Shown here one piece after another: positions 23,771 through 34,424 of a stretch of 64,000 nucleotides of DNA. The stretch lies in assembly GCA_029706075.1 (NCBI GenBank), contig JAINUG010000026.1:6838674-6902673 (forward strand), given 5' to 3'. Source of the stretch: Aldrovandia affinis (lineage: Eukaryota; Chordata; Actinopteri; Notacanthiformes; Halosauridae). The translations under genes were made by a program, and so were the position numbers. Numbering within the stretch: position 1 is the first letter of the stretch; the number at the start of each line of letters is the position of its first letter. Below the pieces are notes generated by a model. It searched no databases, was not told the DNA's origin, and saw nothing but the letters and a program-made list of their open reading frames with translations.

Positions 23771-24239
23771 CAGTCTCTCCTATTCTCCTGTGCTCAGTTT
23801 TGAGTTAACGTGCTGTGTTTTCTTACCTGCTGTTTTCACATTTCCAAGTCTTTCTCCGTTTAACAAAGTTTTCATGGTTAGTTTAGTATTTTGTGTTTGT
23901 TTTATGCTCCTCCTGGTTTCTCTAATTGTGTTTGTTATTTAGTTTTTATCTCTCGTGGTTTGTCCCTCCCAGTTTAGTTAGTCCTGTGTATTTTTGGTTC
24001 TCTCCCTGTTTTAAAACCCCCTCCTCGTGCCATCTCTGCGATTGGGTCCTTCCCCCTCCCTCTTGCCATCGTTCCCCCCTAACAGGATGAGTGATTGACA
24101 TTATTTGTACATGCTATCTTTTACATGTTAAAACAATGTTGGACGAACTTATGCCTCAGACGAACATATCCCACAGCACACACACAGTTATCTGATCCCG
24201 CAGCACATGCTTATGCAATAAATTATTTGAAAATCTATC

Positions 24240-24400
24240 ATCTGGTGTTATGTTGATGGTGATGGAAAACACTGTTTCAGATGCCGCTCCAGAATTTCCC
24301 ATATGTGTTCAATCGGGTTGAGATCTGGTGACTGAGACAGCCATGGCATATTGTTTACATCTTTTTCATGCTCATCAAACCAATCAGTGTGTTCATCAAT
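24240..24400 (-). mobile_element. Tc1-like transposase C-terminal fragment
   Basis: The minus strand encodes DEHEKDVNNMPWLSQSPDLN, PIEHIWEILERHLKQCFP, the segment containing the catalytic Glu of Tc1 transposases. It is cut at about 24400, where LINE sequence begins on the other strand; the open frame to 24451 is therefore chimeric. Related sequence lies at 63240-63490. Confidence 0.7.
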
Positions 24401-25187
24401 GATGACCTCTCCTGGTCCAAGCAATCGGACGCGGCAGTAAAAACTGGCCAAAAGCGCCTATACTTTCTGAGGAAACACTAGTTTGGCATGTCTGTCAAAA
24501 CTCTAACCAATTTCTACAGGTGCAATATTGAGAGCATTCTCACTGGCTGCATTACTACCTGGTACGGCAGCTGCTCCGCTGCTGATTGCAAGGCCCTCCA
24601 AAGGGTGGTGAAGACAGCGGAGCGCTTCATTGGCTGCCACCTCCCCTCCGTGCAAGGCATCTACTACACACGATGCCTTAGGAAAGCACAAAATTCTATT
24701 ACAAAAGACTACAGCCACAAAAGACTACAGCCACCCAGGCTATGGACTGTTCTCGCTGCTGCCGTCTGGTAGACGATACCGGAGCATCCGGGCACGGACT
24801 ACCAGACTCACTAACAGTTTTTTCCCCCAGGCCATCAGGCTTCTCAACCAGCAACACTAATCTCAGTGTTCACATTGATCACATCATCACCCCAATGTGT
24901 ACTCTATAATCACTTTGTATGTACATTAAATGTACATCACCTCAATTTTAATGCACATATCCATCAGCACTTCTCACTTTATATTTACATATTTACATAT
25001 TTAAAACTCCTATTCTTAATTACTGCTACAAATGTTTAATGTGTACTGTTTTTCTGTTTTGTATATTTATGTATATTTCTGCTATTGTTAATACTTAGTT
25101 GTTGCTTGCCATGTCCCAATAATTTCATTGTTCAGAATGACCTTGTGTTATACTGTGCACTTGATAAATAAAACACTTTGACTTGAC
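24401..25187 (+). pseudogene. Non-LTR retrotransposon, 3' end of pol plus 3' UTR
   Basis: The plus strand starts DDLSWSKQSDAAVKTGQKRL, passes a stop, then reads VKTLTNFYRCNIESILTGCI, TTWYGSCSAADCKALQRVVK and, after a frameshift, GYGLFSLLPSGRRYRSIRAR. This is the C-terminal region of a common fish LINE reverse transcriptase; I do not assign a clade. A 16-bp local duplication (AAAGACTACAGCCACA repeated near 24700-24735) causes the frame change. The 3' UTR ends near 25187 with AATAAAACACTTTGACTTGA. Confidence 0.75.
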
Positions 25188-26520
25188 TAGTAAAAACTCT
25201 CTGAAATGTTATAGTTAGCCATAGTTAGGCAGGTACTCGGAAATGATTCATTTACAATTTTCTGGGGCTCCGCCCAATATAAGAGTTAAGCACATGCATA
25301 CCAGAAGTCTGAATACGAACAACTTTTTCCATTGTTGTATTGGAGGAACCTAACCTGTATTGGAGGAAGTCGGTCAGCTCTGAATAGGGCCCTTAATAAA
25401 TTGACACAACTATAAATATGTTCACTGTTCTCCCTAAAAATGTTTGTGGTGCAGTCCAGAAGGGAAACACAGAATGGAATACACTTATTCCCCTTTTTCC
25501 ATATTCTGTATAATTCTGAACGACCAAAAATCTGTACGACAGCGGTAAAACACTTTGAGTAAACATCTGTGAATCTTAATAATGATGGTGGCAATAGGAA
25601 ATCATTCATTTCTGTTAAACACTCAAATGTGTCTTATTTTAGAGGCCATTAACACGACGAGCACTGTAAGCTGGTATTAAATTACGATCATTTTATTTAA
25701 TAATAATGATTCACAGGCCTTTGGCTTGGTGTGATATATCAGATGTAGTTGCTGACTTGCCTTTTCTTGGAGCTAAGCTCTGTTTTGAAACACCTACAAT
25801 TCATTCTTAACGCAAAGCCTTTAATTTCCTTTCCCAAAAGCTATTGCTTTGCACCAGTGAATTTTAAAGTGTTATCTTTCGCCTTTTTAATCGTCTGGGA
25901 GTCGGACCATCTGCCATTGCATTCTAAATTATTTGTTTATCAGCTCGGTCCCTTCTACAGAAAAACAAGAGTTCATAAACAATGTCTCTCCTGCATTTTA
26001 AAACCTTCCTCTGCCATTCTGCAGTTCCTACCCTGGAAGTCTAAGAGTCTGGAAGACGGCGAATAAGTGTACTTTTAACATAGGTCCTAGATTGCCTCAT
26101 CTGTTTCTTGCTCTCGCAGTACAGATGCGGTTTAATTGGCGGTGGTGGGTATTCATTTGAAGGAACTGAAAGAAGAGACTTTCATTCTGTGGTTGTGCCG
26201 TGATACGTGTGGACCTTTCAAATGGGGTAGTTGGATTGCTAGTAGCGAAAAAGTTTAGCACACCTGCGGGCACACCAGCCAAGAAACCCTCCCTGCAGAC
26301 CTTAAAAAATATTCCAGACAAAAGACGTTCCTTTTTGGTCTCACTTTACATCACATGCAAAGAACCAAGGATGGCTCATTAAAGTGAAACTAATAGAAAC
26401 TGGGTCATTTCAGCAGAGGTAGTGAGAATTGTTATGAATTTGTAATGAGAATTTGCTGGATAATGAAACATATTAGATAGTGTTAAAAATGGCAATTTAT
26501 TTTCTGTCCGAACACAATAC
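25188..26520. other. Anonymous sequence, no supported gene
   Basis: No domain-bearing frame. 25640-26060 is complex, non-repetitive sequence and may be conserved noncoding DNA (guess). Frames at 25286-25609 and 25749-26066 are open by chance and face each other. Confidence 0.45.
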
Positions 26521-26705
26521 ACTCTAAAAAATAAAGGGTTCTTTAGGGTTCTATACTTGGCAGCAAAGCTACCCAAAAACTATTTCCCAAAAAAGGGTTC
26601 TATGTAGAACCCTCTGATTGCAAATAATCTTTTTTGTTAAAATAATTCTTACATTTATTGGCAGCAAGGGTTCAAATATAAACCTACAGGACTCAACAAT
26701 TCACA
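26521..26705. repeat. GGTTCTA-type MITE fragment
   Basis: ACTCTAAAAAATAAAGGGTTC and later GGGTTCTATGTAGAACCCTC (a near-palindrome) are typical of a fish MITE whose other end, TTCTTCTAAGAGTAT, is seen at 31270-31285. Here it is disrupted on its right by L2 copy A. Confidence 0.5.
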
Positions 26706-26829
26706 AAGAAATATGCATTTACATTTTACATTTTAAGCATTTAGCAGATGCTCTTATCCAGAGCGACTTACAAGATGTGCATTAATACATGGTAGGAACA
26801 ATCATAGTTAGCAAGCACCAGTGATTTGA

Positions 26830-27575
26830 ATGTGATGCGTGCTGCGATGGGGAGCCAGTGCAGAGAGGAGAGTAGAGGGGTGACGTGGGTGAACTTCAGC
26901 CGAGCCCTGCGGGACTGCAGTAGAGCCCTGCGGTAGAGAGGGTGTGGGGAGAGGAGAGGGATCCTCTCCAGGCCACCTGGTAGGACCGGTCAGCCAGGTA
27001 GGACTCGAACCATGTCAACGCAGATCCAGAGATTCCCATCTCGACGAGAGCTGAGAGAGCCTCAGTGACCGCAAGGAGAGCAGTCTCTGTGGAGTGGCCT
27101 GCTCTGAACCCAGATTGGTTGGGATCAAGCAGGTCGTTCTGTAAGAGATGAGCAGACAGTTGGTTATAGACAGCCTGCTCTAACGTTTTGGAAAGGAATG
27201 GGAGGAGAGAGACAGGTCGGTAGTTTGAAATAACAGCAGGATTCAGAGAGGTTGTTTTTTGAGGAGGGGGGCAACTGAGCGCATTTGATCCCAGAGGGGA
27301 CAGAGCCAGAGGAAAGAGAGGAGTTAATGACATTGGAGATAAAGGGGAGGATGTCCATAGCAATGAACTGGAAGAGGGGGGAAGGAATGGGATCAAGAGG
27401 GCAGGGTGGTGGGATGGTGGAAGAGGACAAGTTGAAGGATGTCTGAGTCAGGGAGGGGCGAGAAGGAGGACAGAGGGGTGAGAGGTTTAGGTAGCGAGAT
27501 GGGTGAGGGAGAGGTTGGGGGTAAGGAGTTGCGAATGACATCGACCTTCTCGTGAAAGAAGGATGCAAAGTCATC
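26830..27575 (-). pseudogene. L2 LINE reverse transcriptase, N-terminal part, frameshifted and deleted
   Basis: Frames on the minus strand give DPIPSPLFQFIAMDILPFIS, then (shifted) NPAVISNYRPVSLLPFLSKT and LLDPNQSGFRAGHSTETALL. These are the RT fingers. The palm segment with the first catalytic Asp and the YADD box are missing: GHSTETALLAVTEALSAL joins directly to VEMGISGSALTWFESYLADR. A later piece (QVAWRGSLSSPHTLST) matches copy B at 41020-41050. Confidence 0.8.
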
Positions 27576-27807
27576 CGTGGTTAGAGAGGAGGGGGGTGGG
27601 GGAGGAGGAGGGGTGAGGACAGAGGAAAATGTAGAGTAGAGTTTACGAGGGTTAGAAACTGAAGATTGAATTTTGGAAAGGAAAAATGCAGACTTAGCAG
27701 AGGAGAGGCTAGAGGCGAAGGAAGCCAGGAGTGTGTGGAAATCAGTCAGAGCTACAGGGGATTTGGATTTTCTCCATTTCCTTTCTGCCGCTCACAGTCT
27801 CAGTCGG

Positions 27808-28950
27808 TTAGCCCGAATGGAGTCGGTTAGCACGGACAAGGACAGTGGGAGCAGGTGAGGATGGTTTAGGTACAGAGGGGAGGGGGAGGGAGAAAGACAG
27901 AAAGCAATGGTCAGACACATGTAGAGGAGATACCGTAATGTTGGGTGATGCGCAGTTCCTAGTGAAGATCAGGTCCAGTTGGTTACCGGCCTTGTGGGTG
28001 GATGGGGATTCAGCCAGGGTGAAGTTGAAGGACTGAGGCAGGGGGAGGAATGCAGAGGCCTGAGAGGTCTCCAGCGGCAGGTTGAAGTCACCGAGGAGTA
28101 AGACGAGGGTGCCATCCTCAGGGAAAGCGCTGAATAGGGCATCCATCTCATCTAGGAAACTCCCCAGTAGACCTGGAGGGTGATAAAGAACAATGATGTG
28201 CAGTTTACATGGAACAGTGACAGTGACAGCATGAAATTCAAAGGAGGAGGGTGAGAAGTGAGGAAGAGGAACAATACCAAATCTCCACAGGGGGGAGATC
28301 AGTATACCTGTCCCTCCACCTCTACCTGTGGGTCGTGGAGTGTGGGAGAAGGTGTAGGCAGCGGAGAGAGCAGCAGGGGTGGCCGTGTTCTGTGGCGTGA
28401 TCCACGTCTCCGTGAGCGCCAGGAACTGCAGGGAGAGTAGGGAGGCCTGGGCCGAGATGAATTCGGCCTTCCGGACAGCGGACTGACAGTTCCATAGTCC
28501 GCCTGCTACCACCACGTCAACACTGGGAGATCTAGGAGGGAGGATAAGATTGGAGAGGTTTCGGGTGTGAGTAGAATCTCTCCTTCTAGGCAATCTAGAA
28601 GAGGAGACATGGACTGGGATAGGGAGGTAGCATGTAGTGTTAGATGCAGAAGAAGTAGAACAGGGAGATACAAAACTATGATACTTACCGTGCGGCGAGC
28701 ACTCCCTAGCTGGCCCCCCTCGGTGGACTCCTGCAGGTAGACTCCTTCGTCTTTGTCTGCCGAGTCTTGACTCCTGCAGGTAGACTCCATCGTCTTTGTC
28801 TGCCGAGTCTTGACTCCTGCAGGTAGACTCCTTCCTCTTTGTCCGCCGAGTCTTGACTCCTGCAGGTAGACTCCTTCGTCTTTGTCCACCGAGTCTTTGT
28901 TCGGTGAGGCTAGGAAGGTGAGGCTGCCGCGAAAAGCTGCCGCTATCCAC
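27808..28950 (-). pseudogene. L2 LINE ORF: N-terminal repeats and AP endonuclease domain
   Basis: A 380-codon frame. Residues about 15-75 are four copies of a 14-residue basic repeat (SLPAGVKTRRTKRKE type). Residues about 145-360 form an APE-type endonuclease: LWNCQSAVRK (Asn), LALTETW (Glu), LVLLLGDFNL (Asp/Asn), LDLIFTRN and HVSDHCF (Asp-His). This domain nicks the target DNA in L2 and CR1 LINEs. The frame is lost at about 27810, before the reverse transcriptase, which continues in other frames. Whether translation starts at 28950 is uncertain. Confidence 0.82.
28727..28905 (-). repeat. Four 42-bp tandem repeats at the start of the L2 ORF
   Basis: The unit CTCCTGCAGGTAGACTCC... recurs four times at 42-bp spacing with few changes and no frame loss, giving 14 residues per unit. 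Pre-endonuclease tandem arrays vary among L2 copies, so this may be a copy-number polymorphism of this insertion. Confidence 0.8.
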
Positions 28951-29360
28951 AACTATGGTTGCTTATATGTGGCAAATGCCCCCTGACAACAATAGAGACT
29001 AATTACCAACTCACAGGTTCCTCCCACTAATCAACTACAGACACGGGTGCTACGCCTGTTAAACAAAACCGATTGAAACGCTAAGTATCAATCAACTTTG
29101 AACTAAATCTTCTAAGCAGCGACTGAAGCTAGTAATCGAAATTAATAAACTGTGGAACAAAAGCAACAAGCTACTAATTAAGCTAACAAAGTAACGAGAG
29201 CTGCTACTGCAACAAGTGAAAACAGGCAGCGAACGCAGAAAACTACACACAAAGTCTAATGCCGGGTAACTAACACTTACTAAAACGCAACGAGATGACT
29301 CTTACCGTGATAGAATGCAACAAAAAGCAGCTCAATTTGCAGGCAGATATACCACAGAAT

Positions 29361-30185
29361 GGCCACAGTGTAAGAATAAGGTTCTGAATTTGTTGTTTTA
29401 ATCAAACACCAACATAGGCAACATTGTATTTTTCTTTAGTACTTGCATTAGACAAAGGGTGAATTTCACAACGGAGTTGTAATGAAAATCCAACATGGGT
29501 CTTAATCTTAATCTGAAAATAGCAGAATGTAGTGGGCTACAGATATGGGGCTGTGTGTGTGCAGGGAGAGGGACCCGGGAGTTCTTAGTGGGACCCTCAT
29601 GGCTGTGTCCAGAGAATCACAGAAAGATGTAGCCTGAAAGGATGGATGGATATATGAGTGAAGGCAGGGTAAACTGGGAGTCAGAGTGGGTATCTCCAGT
29701 AACTGGATAGTCATTAAAAAAATCACAAGATGGATAGAAATCCTCCCTTCAGTGGTGTGGACACATTGCTGTGATGTAGGGTTGTGCTAATATATCTTGT
29801 CACTAACAGAATAACGACTCTTCAATCAAAAAAAAAAAAGATGTCAAGCATGTCACCCCACTCATTTTATAAGAGACACAATAGTCCATCTTTATCATAA
29901 TTTGAGTAAATTGATTGTAATACAGGGTTTTCTTGACTTTCAAAATAAATATTCTGCTGTGTTGTTTTGGTGTGGCTTGACCCATCTCACAACACATCTC
30001 CCCCCTCCGTATTTCTCTCTCACAGACAATCACATCATATCTATTACACCAGCCAGATGTTGTGAGCTTCTTTTACAGCATATGACAAACAAAGTGAACA
30101 TCACCCCACCCAACAACAAGCAAGTAAACGCAAACGCGCACACGCGCGTGCACACACACATACACAAACACACACATTCTCTCTC
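29361..30185. other. Anonymous sequence with a CA-rich tract
   Basis: No gene. A poly-A run (29825-29840) and an imperfect (CA)n tract (30136-30175) occur. The open frames at 29508-30279 read through the simple repeat and have no domain. Confidence 0.5.
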
Positions 30186-30665
30186 TCGGCTCCCCGATGA
30201 TCGATGCTTCAATCACCGTGGAAGGCTCCATAGTGTCTCCGTCCCAGTCTGCCAGGAGTCTTGGAGTGACCCTGGATGATCAGGAGAGAGGAAAGTAGGG
30301 TGGACGATGCCTCCTCAGCAGGTAGGTGGTAGGTAACTCCTGATCCAGGCCCTAGTGATCTCACGTCTGGACTACTGCAATTCCTTGCTGGCAGGCCTAC
30401 CGGCCTGTGCCATCAAGCCACTGCAACTAGTCCAGAATGCTGCCGCACGTCTGGTGTTCAATCAACCTAAGTTCACCCATTTCACCCCTCTACTCTCCTC
30501 TCTGCACTGCCTCCCCATCGCAGCATGCATCAGATTTAAATCACTGGTGCTGGCTTATCTTGCGGCTAGATTAACTGCTCCCCCTTACCTCCAGACACTC
30601 ATCACACCCTACACCCCAGCAAGACCCCTCTGCTCTGCCTCGTCTGGCAAGAGGTCGAATCCCCT
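30186..30665 (+). mobile_element. L2 LINE fragment (RT C-terminal region)
   Basis: Plus strand. The coding frame from about 30350 reads ISRLDYCNSLLAGLPACAIK, PLQLVQNAAARLVFNQPKFT and IRFKSLVLAYLAARLTAPPY, the same segment as copy B at 40300-40540. An upstream piece (30186-30290) matches the copy B segment around 40650-40730 with a gap between. No 3' tail; both ends are broken. Confidence 0.82.
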
Positions 30666-31084
30666 CCAAGCACAGAGAGTCAGCATTAAGCTGGATAAAG
30701 TTACCATTCTTACTGCTGAGATGGACATGACACTGGGCCTGGAGAGCCTATTCGGGGTCCATTTTTTGTTTAGTCTGGCGTACCCCACCCCCATTACACA
30801 CACTGACTTTCATTCAAGAGTACATGTACAAACTGACATGCCGCCACAACCGAAGGATACCCATCCCTGTGCTCAAAATGTACAATCAACTCATGTAATA
30901 AAACTTGTTCTTTTGGACTTCACATGTTGTTGCTGTGATCAATACAGACTACTTGAACGTATACTTGTTTTATGTCTGCATATTTAGGGCACCTATGGCA
31001 AACTCAAAGATTAAACATTGAGATACGAGTAATACATTTAATATTACATTAAATATTATTATTAATATAATAATAATGAAAGCT
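30666..31084. other. Anonymous sequence
   Basis: No gene or clear repeat. It is AT-rich near 31030-31080. Confidence 0.4.
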
Positions 31085-31285
31085 TTTGGAATATTCAAAG
31101 AACCCCTAAATGGTTCCATATAGAACCATTTGGTTTGGCTTCAAAGAACCCCTTGGGTTCTTTTAAATGAACCCTTCAAAATGGTTCTATATAGAACCTT
31201 TTAGGGGTTCCAAATATAAAGCAAGCGATAGAACCATTTTGGTTCTATATAGATATATAGGTTCTACATTTCTTCTAAGAGTATA
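31085..31285. repeat. GGTTCTATATAGAACC palindromic MITE
   Basis: Repeated inverted words (TGGTTCCATATAGAACCA, TGGTTCTATATAGAACCT) make this stretch a set of short hairpins. It ends CTTCTAAGAGTAT, a known style of fish MITE end. It may be related to 26521-26705. Confidence 0.55.
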
Positions 31286-32617
31286 TCATAAGGTTCCTTC
31301 ATTTGGAGCCTGACAAATAAACACAAATTCAATGTGACATCATCATATCTTGGGGGTAGATGGACTTCAGTTATATTTTGAAATATAATTACAACTGTTT
31401 AATAATTGGTTGGGGGGGAAAGGTATCTTTTACAGAAATGTTTCAATTTCCTTGAATATCAAAAGATAAATTATTGTTATTTTCTCATTGGAGATATTTT
31501 TTCTTATTCCAATAGTCAGATGAAAAATAACACATCAGCCTCTTCAAAGTATATCATTTCCTCAGCTTTTCTTGCAAATAAGAAGACCAAATTTGGCACA
31601 TGTTAAGTGTTTTGTGCCACTGTTACATATTGTACATTGTGAGGCTGTCTTCACTAAAATAGGCCACAGAGAACACTACTGGCTAATTTGAAAGTTAAAT
31701 ATTTAAGAGACCAATTATAAAGCCAATATACCCATTTCTTCTTCGGCTATTGAAGTTTTTTATGTTCTCTGATAAACCTTGAGATTAAGATAAGTATGGA
31801 AAGTTCATATCTCCTGAAAGCTGACCAGGAGCTTGCTCTTAAAAAATGCAAACAATTTCTAAAGCGATGATCCTGCACTGGAAAAACAGCAGCATTAACA
31901 GACTCTGATAAACGCTCATTTTAATTACGCCCAGGTGGCTACGGGCAAAATCTCCCCGCACGACACTAAGAAGAGTACTTTAGCATCCTGATTTTATTGA
32001 GAAAAATAGCATCCTGATTTTATTTAGAAAAATGCAATCAAGCTCAATGCAATCTCCCTGTCTCACACCTGTGGAGCCATCACGCCTATGCCATGCCAAA
32101 CAGCGTTTCATTGGCTGTCCAGGCCACGACTGCTTAGGAATGCTGAGCGGTTAATAACCCACAGAAATACTCCAAACACAAAGGAGGCTAAATGAAAACA
32201 AAGTCTTTGTTTGCCACCGCATCAGCAGCCCATTCTGTTGATATAGATTTTTGAAAGCCAAGTTAATCAAAGTTAGCTGGCTTGTGTTCACTCGCTTGGC
32301 TTAATTTGATTCCTTTTATTATAGAATGCAAGCAGTGTATTCTCAGCTGAATAATGTTCCTTTGCATTGGACACCATTATTTTGGTCAGGCTGTCTAGCC
32401 TGCATTGTCATGTTGTGTTTTCATTCTGTCTGAGCATGATGTGACTGTGTGTATGGTGGCTGCTCTCATCATAAATCCAATGCCCCTACCTCTTCATGTA
32501 CCAGAATTCTGTGTCAATATGTAAGTACTGTAGGCTAACCTCTGCAAAAGTCACGTTTTTTACTATTATTTTTAACCTTAGTAACACGTAAGCTCATTAG
32601 TAACACGATATTCATAC
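31286..32617. other. Anonymous, partly complex sequence; possible conserved noncoding block
   Basis: No gene. 31740-32200 has balanced, non-repetitive composition. Within it a 26-bp direct repeat (TAGCATCCTGATTTTATT...) occurs twice in tandem at 31982-32033. Confidence 0.4.
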
Positions 32618-32621
32618 AACT

Positions 32622-33127
32622 TGTGGCAGCCGCACGGAGGCATGCCGAGGGACGGTGATTGAGGGGCGGTACGTGGCGTCCCGCTGGCTCCACCCCCGGA
32701 CCTTAATGGGAAGTCCGGGGCAGACGGAGCACACCTGTCCCAACTTAATAATACAAAGCAGATAAAAGATGCGCCTGTACCTCAAACAGGCGCAAAGTAC
32801 CGATTTAGGGAAACGCGTTGGTGAGTGGAGGATTACTAGAGAGCATTTATTTGGATTGACTACCTGGCTTGATTTTTGGACTGTTTTTGGATAACCCCGT
32901 GTGTACCGACTTTTTGGATTTACTGAGGAACTACCTGGCTTTACGACTTTTGGAAACGGACAACGACCACGATTACGGATTACGGACTTGTTTTGCTGGC
33001 TTTCCCCCCTACCCTTTTTGTGTTGATTCCCTTAAATAAACGAAGTATTCCGATTTATATCGTTGTATGGTAATTTTATTATTATTCATTGGCTGCGTTG
33101 TACACCAACATCCCTGATCCTGCCACA
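32622..33127 (+). mobile_element. Solo LTR (TGTGGCAG...CTGCCACA)
   Basis: 506 bp, starting TGTGGCAGCC and ending CCTGCCACA, flanked by AACT on both sides (32618-32621 and 33128-33131), a 4-bp target duplication. It contains CCCCGGAC/GTCCGGGG (8-bp stem) and ATAAAAGATG near 32762 as a possible core promoter, and AATAAA near 33035. Its 3' half resembles the LTR at 38339-38821, so both may belong to one family. Orientation is set by the AATAAA. Confidence 0.7.
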
Positions 33128-33131
33128 AACT

Positions 33132-33881
33132 GTAGGGGCCAGGTATGGTTTTACGAGACCAGGTTATATTGAATCATTTTCATAAAATTGTCATTTCATG
33201 AGTCATTTATGGAGTTTTTGGGACAGACTATTTTAGCTATATGCTCATGTTTGCATAATGAAAAGATTAACATTACACAAACATTAACATTAATGTAATG
33301 ATAAACATTAAATGGACACACTAAATAGTGGACAATAAATAAATGAGACAAAGGGGATGGATATGTACTGTTCCGTCCTTCCTGCAAATTAGCGCAGTTC
33401 AGTGGCTCTAGTGGCGATACATGTGTGCTGTCTCCTGTTATTTCAGTTTGCCTGCTAATAAAGTTTTAGTTTGTATCCTCCATTTTGTTGGCAATCACAA
33501 TGAGAAAGGCAGCTTATCGGTATCCTCCTCCATCTTCTTTGTTTACGCCCTTGAGAAAGCATAATCTGTAAATACATTTGTTCAGAAGCACTTTATACAT
33601 TTTATGCAAGCTTTATTTAAACAATTAGTCATTTGTAAAACGTGTATTTACTTATGTTTGTTATGTCAGACATTGTATGCTACAGTGTGCTACCATGCCA
33701 TGCTTCTCTAGCTTCTGGTTTAAGTAATATACACTTACCTTAAATACTTAAATGTTTTGACCTTACTTGGTTGACTATTAAGTAAAAGAGTATTTTAAAT
33801 ACATCTGTCGCTGTGTATATGCATACCAGTTATAGTATTTTCTCACGTGTCCGTATCCATTTCGTTTTAGTGCTGCTTTAT
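33132..33881. other. Anonymous AT-rich sequence
   Basis: No supported gene or mobile element. Confidence 0.45.
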
Positions 33882-33893
33882 AAGCATATAGCT

Positions 33894-34251
33894 GGGCTGG
33901 CACGGTGATGCAGTGGGTAGCGCTGTCGCCTCACAGCAAGAAGGTCTCGGGTTCGAATCCAGGCCGGGGGCCTTTCTGTGTGGAGTTTGCATGTTCTCCC
34001 CGTGTCAGCGTGGGTTTCCTCCGGGTACTCCGGTTTCCTCCCACAGTCCAAAGACATGCACGGTAGGCTAATTGGAGAGTCTAAATTGCCCGTAGGTATG
34101 AGTGTGTGTGTGTGAGTGGGGAGAAGACGACAGCCTTCATGCGGGCCTCCCCTGCAAGTAACGAGAAAGCTCGTGAAAAATAATGTCGTCACCAAATCGC
34201 CAAGCTGGCAGACCAAGGTCCGTCAGTGATGGCGATACACGAAAGAAGAAG
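33894..34251 (+). mobile_element. tRNA-derived SINE with a (GAA)n-type tail and perfect 12-bp target duplication
   Basis: The Pol III boxes are visible (box A GATGCAGTGGGTAGCGCTG, box B GGGTTCGAATCC), followed by the very common fish body (GTGGAGTTTGCATGTTCTCC ... GGTTTCCTCCCACAGTCC). The 3' end is GATGGCGATACACGAAAGAA. AAGCATATAGCT flanks it at 33882-33893 and 34252-34263. The sister SINE at 60724-61085 has the same head and body but a different 3' end. Confidence 0.88.
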
Positions 34252-34424
34252 AAGCATATAGCTACAGCATTTTATAGCATCTCATAGCTCATATTGGTTA
34301 GTACAGCATTGTGTAATGCTTTCAGCAGCAATCAATATTTGCTCATTGGTTTATTTTCATGCATCTATTTCATGTTCATGGAAATATATTTTTATAATGT
34401 GCAATGTACACGTCTTTTGTACTC

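Larger units (their letters stand above)
21163..24084 (+). mobile_element. Ty3/gypsy chromovirus, 5'-truncated, with a 3' LTR
   Basis: The order RT thumb, RNase H, integrase, chromodomain, polypurine tract, LTR identifies a chromodomain-bearing Ty3/gypsy (Metaviridae) retrotransposon. It begins abruptly at 21163 inside the RT domain; gag, protease and the RT palm are missing. The coding strand is plus. GC content is clearly higher than that of the flanks, consistent with a fairly recent insertion. Coding lesions (see sub-features) make it defective. The 3' LTR (23180-24084) contains two SINEs. Confidence 0.9.
23180..24084 (+). mobile_element. 3' LTR of the chromovirus, carrying two SINE insertions
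   Basis: It starts TGTCAGGGCTCC directly after a purine-rich tract (GGGGGAAGGGCAC), the expected position of plus-strand priming, and ends ...CCCCCCTAACA near 24084, a typical gypsy TG...CA pair. Without the two SINEs it is about 530 bp. No 5' LTR is in the window to compare, so the ends are inferred. Confidence 0.65.
26720..29360 (-). mobile_element. L2-clade LINE (copy A), near full-length 5' part with internal deletions
   Basis: Minus strand: a 5' region (about 28960-29360), an endonuclease ORF (27808-28950), the reverse transcriptase start (26900-27580) and the 3' tail (26720-26810) with the L2 stem-loop. Comparison with copy B (39797-41060) shows two internal gaps, at about 26811 (some 440 bp missing) and about 26905 (some 570 bp missing, including the YADD box). 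It is therefore a deleted, non-functional copy. Confidence 0.85.

Noticed and set aside
24248-24451. Single 67-codon frame as one gene
   Set aside because: It is a chimera: Tc1 transposase tail fused to antisense LINE sequence past about 24400.
33895-33960. tRNA gene
   Set aside because: The box A/B pair belongs to a SINE with body, tail and target duplication; no cloverleaf tRNA is formed.
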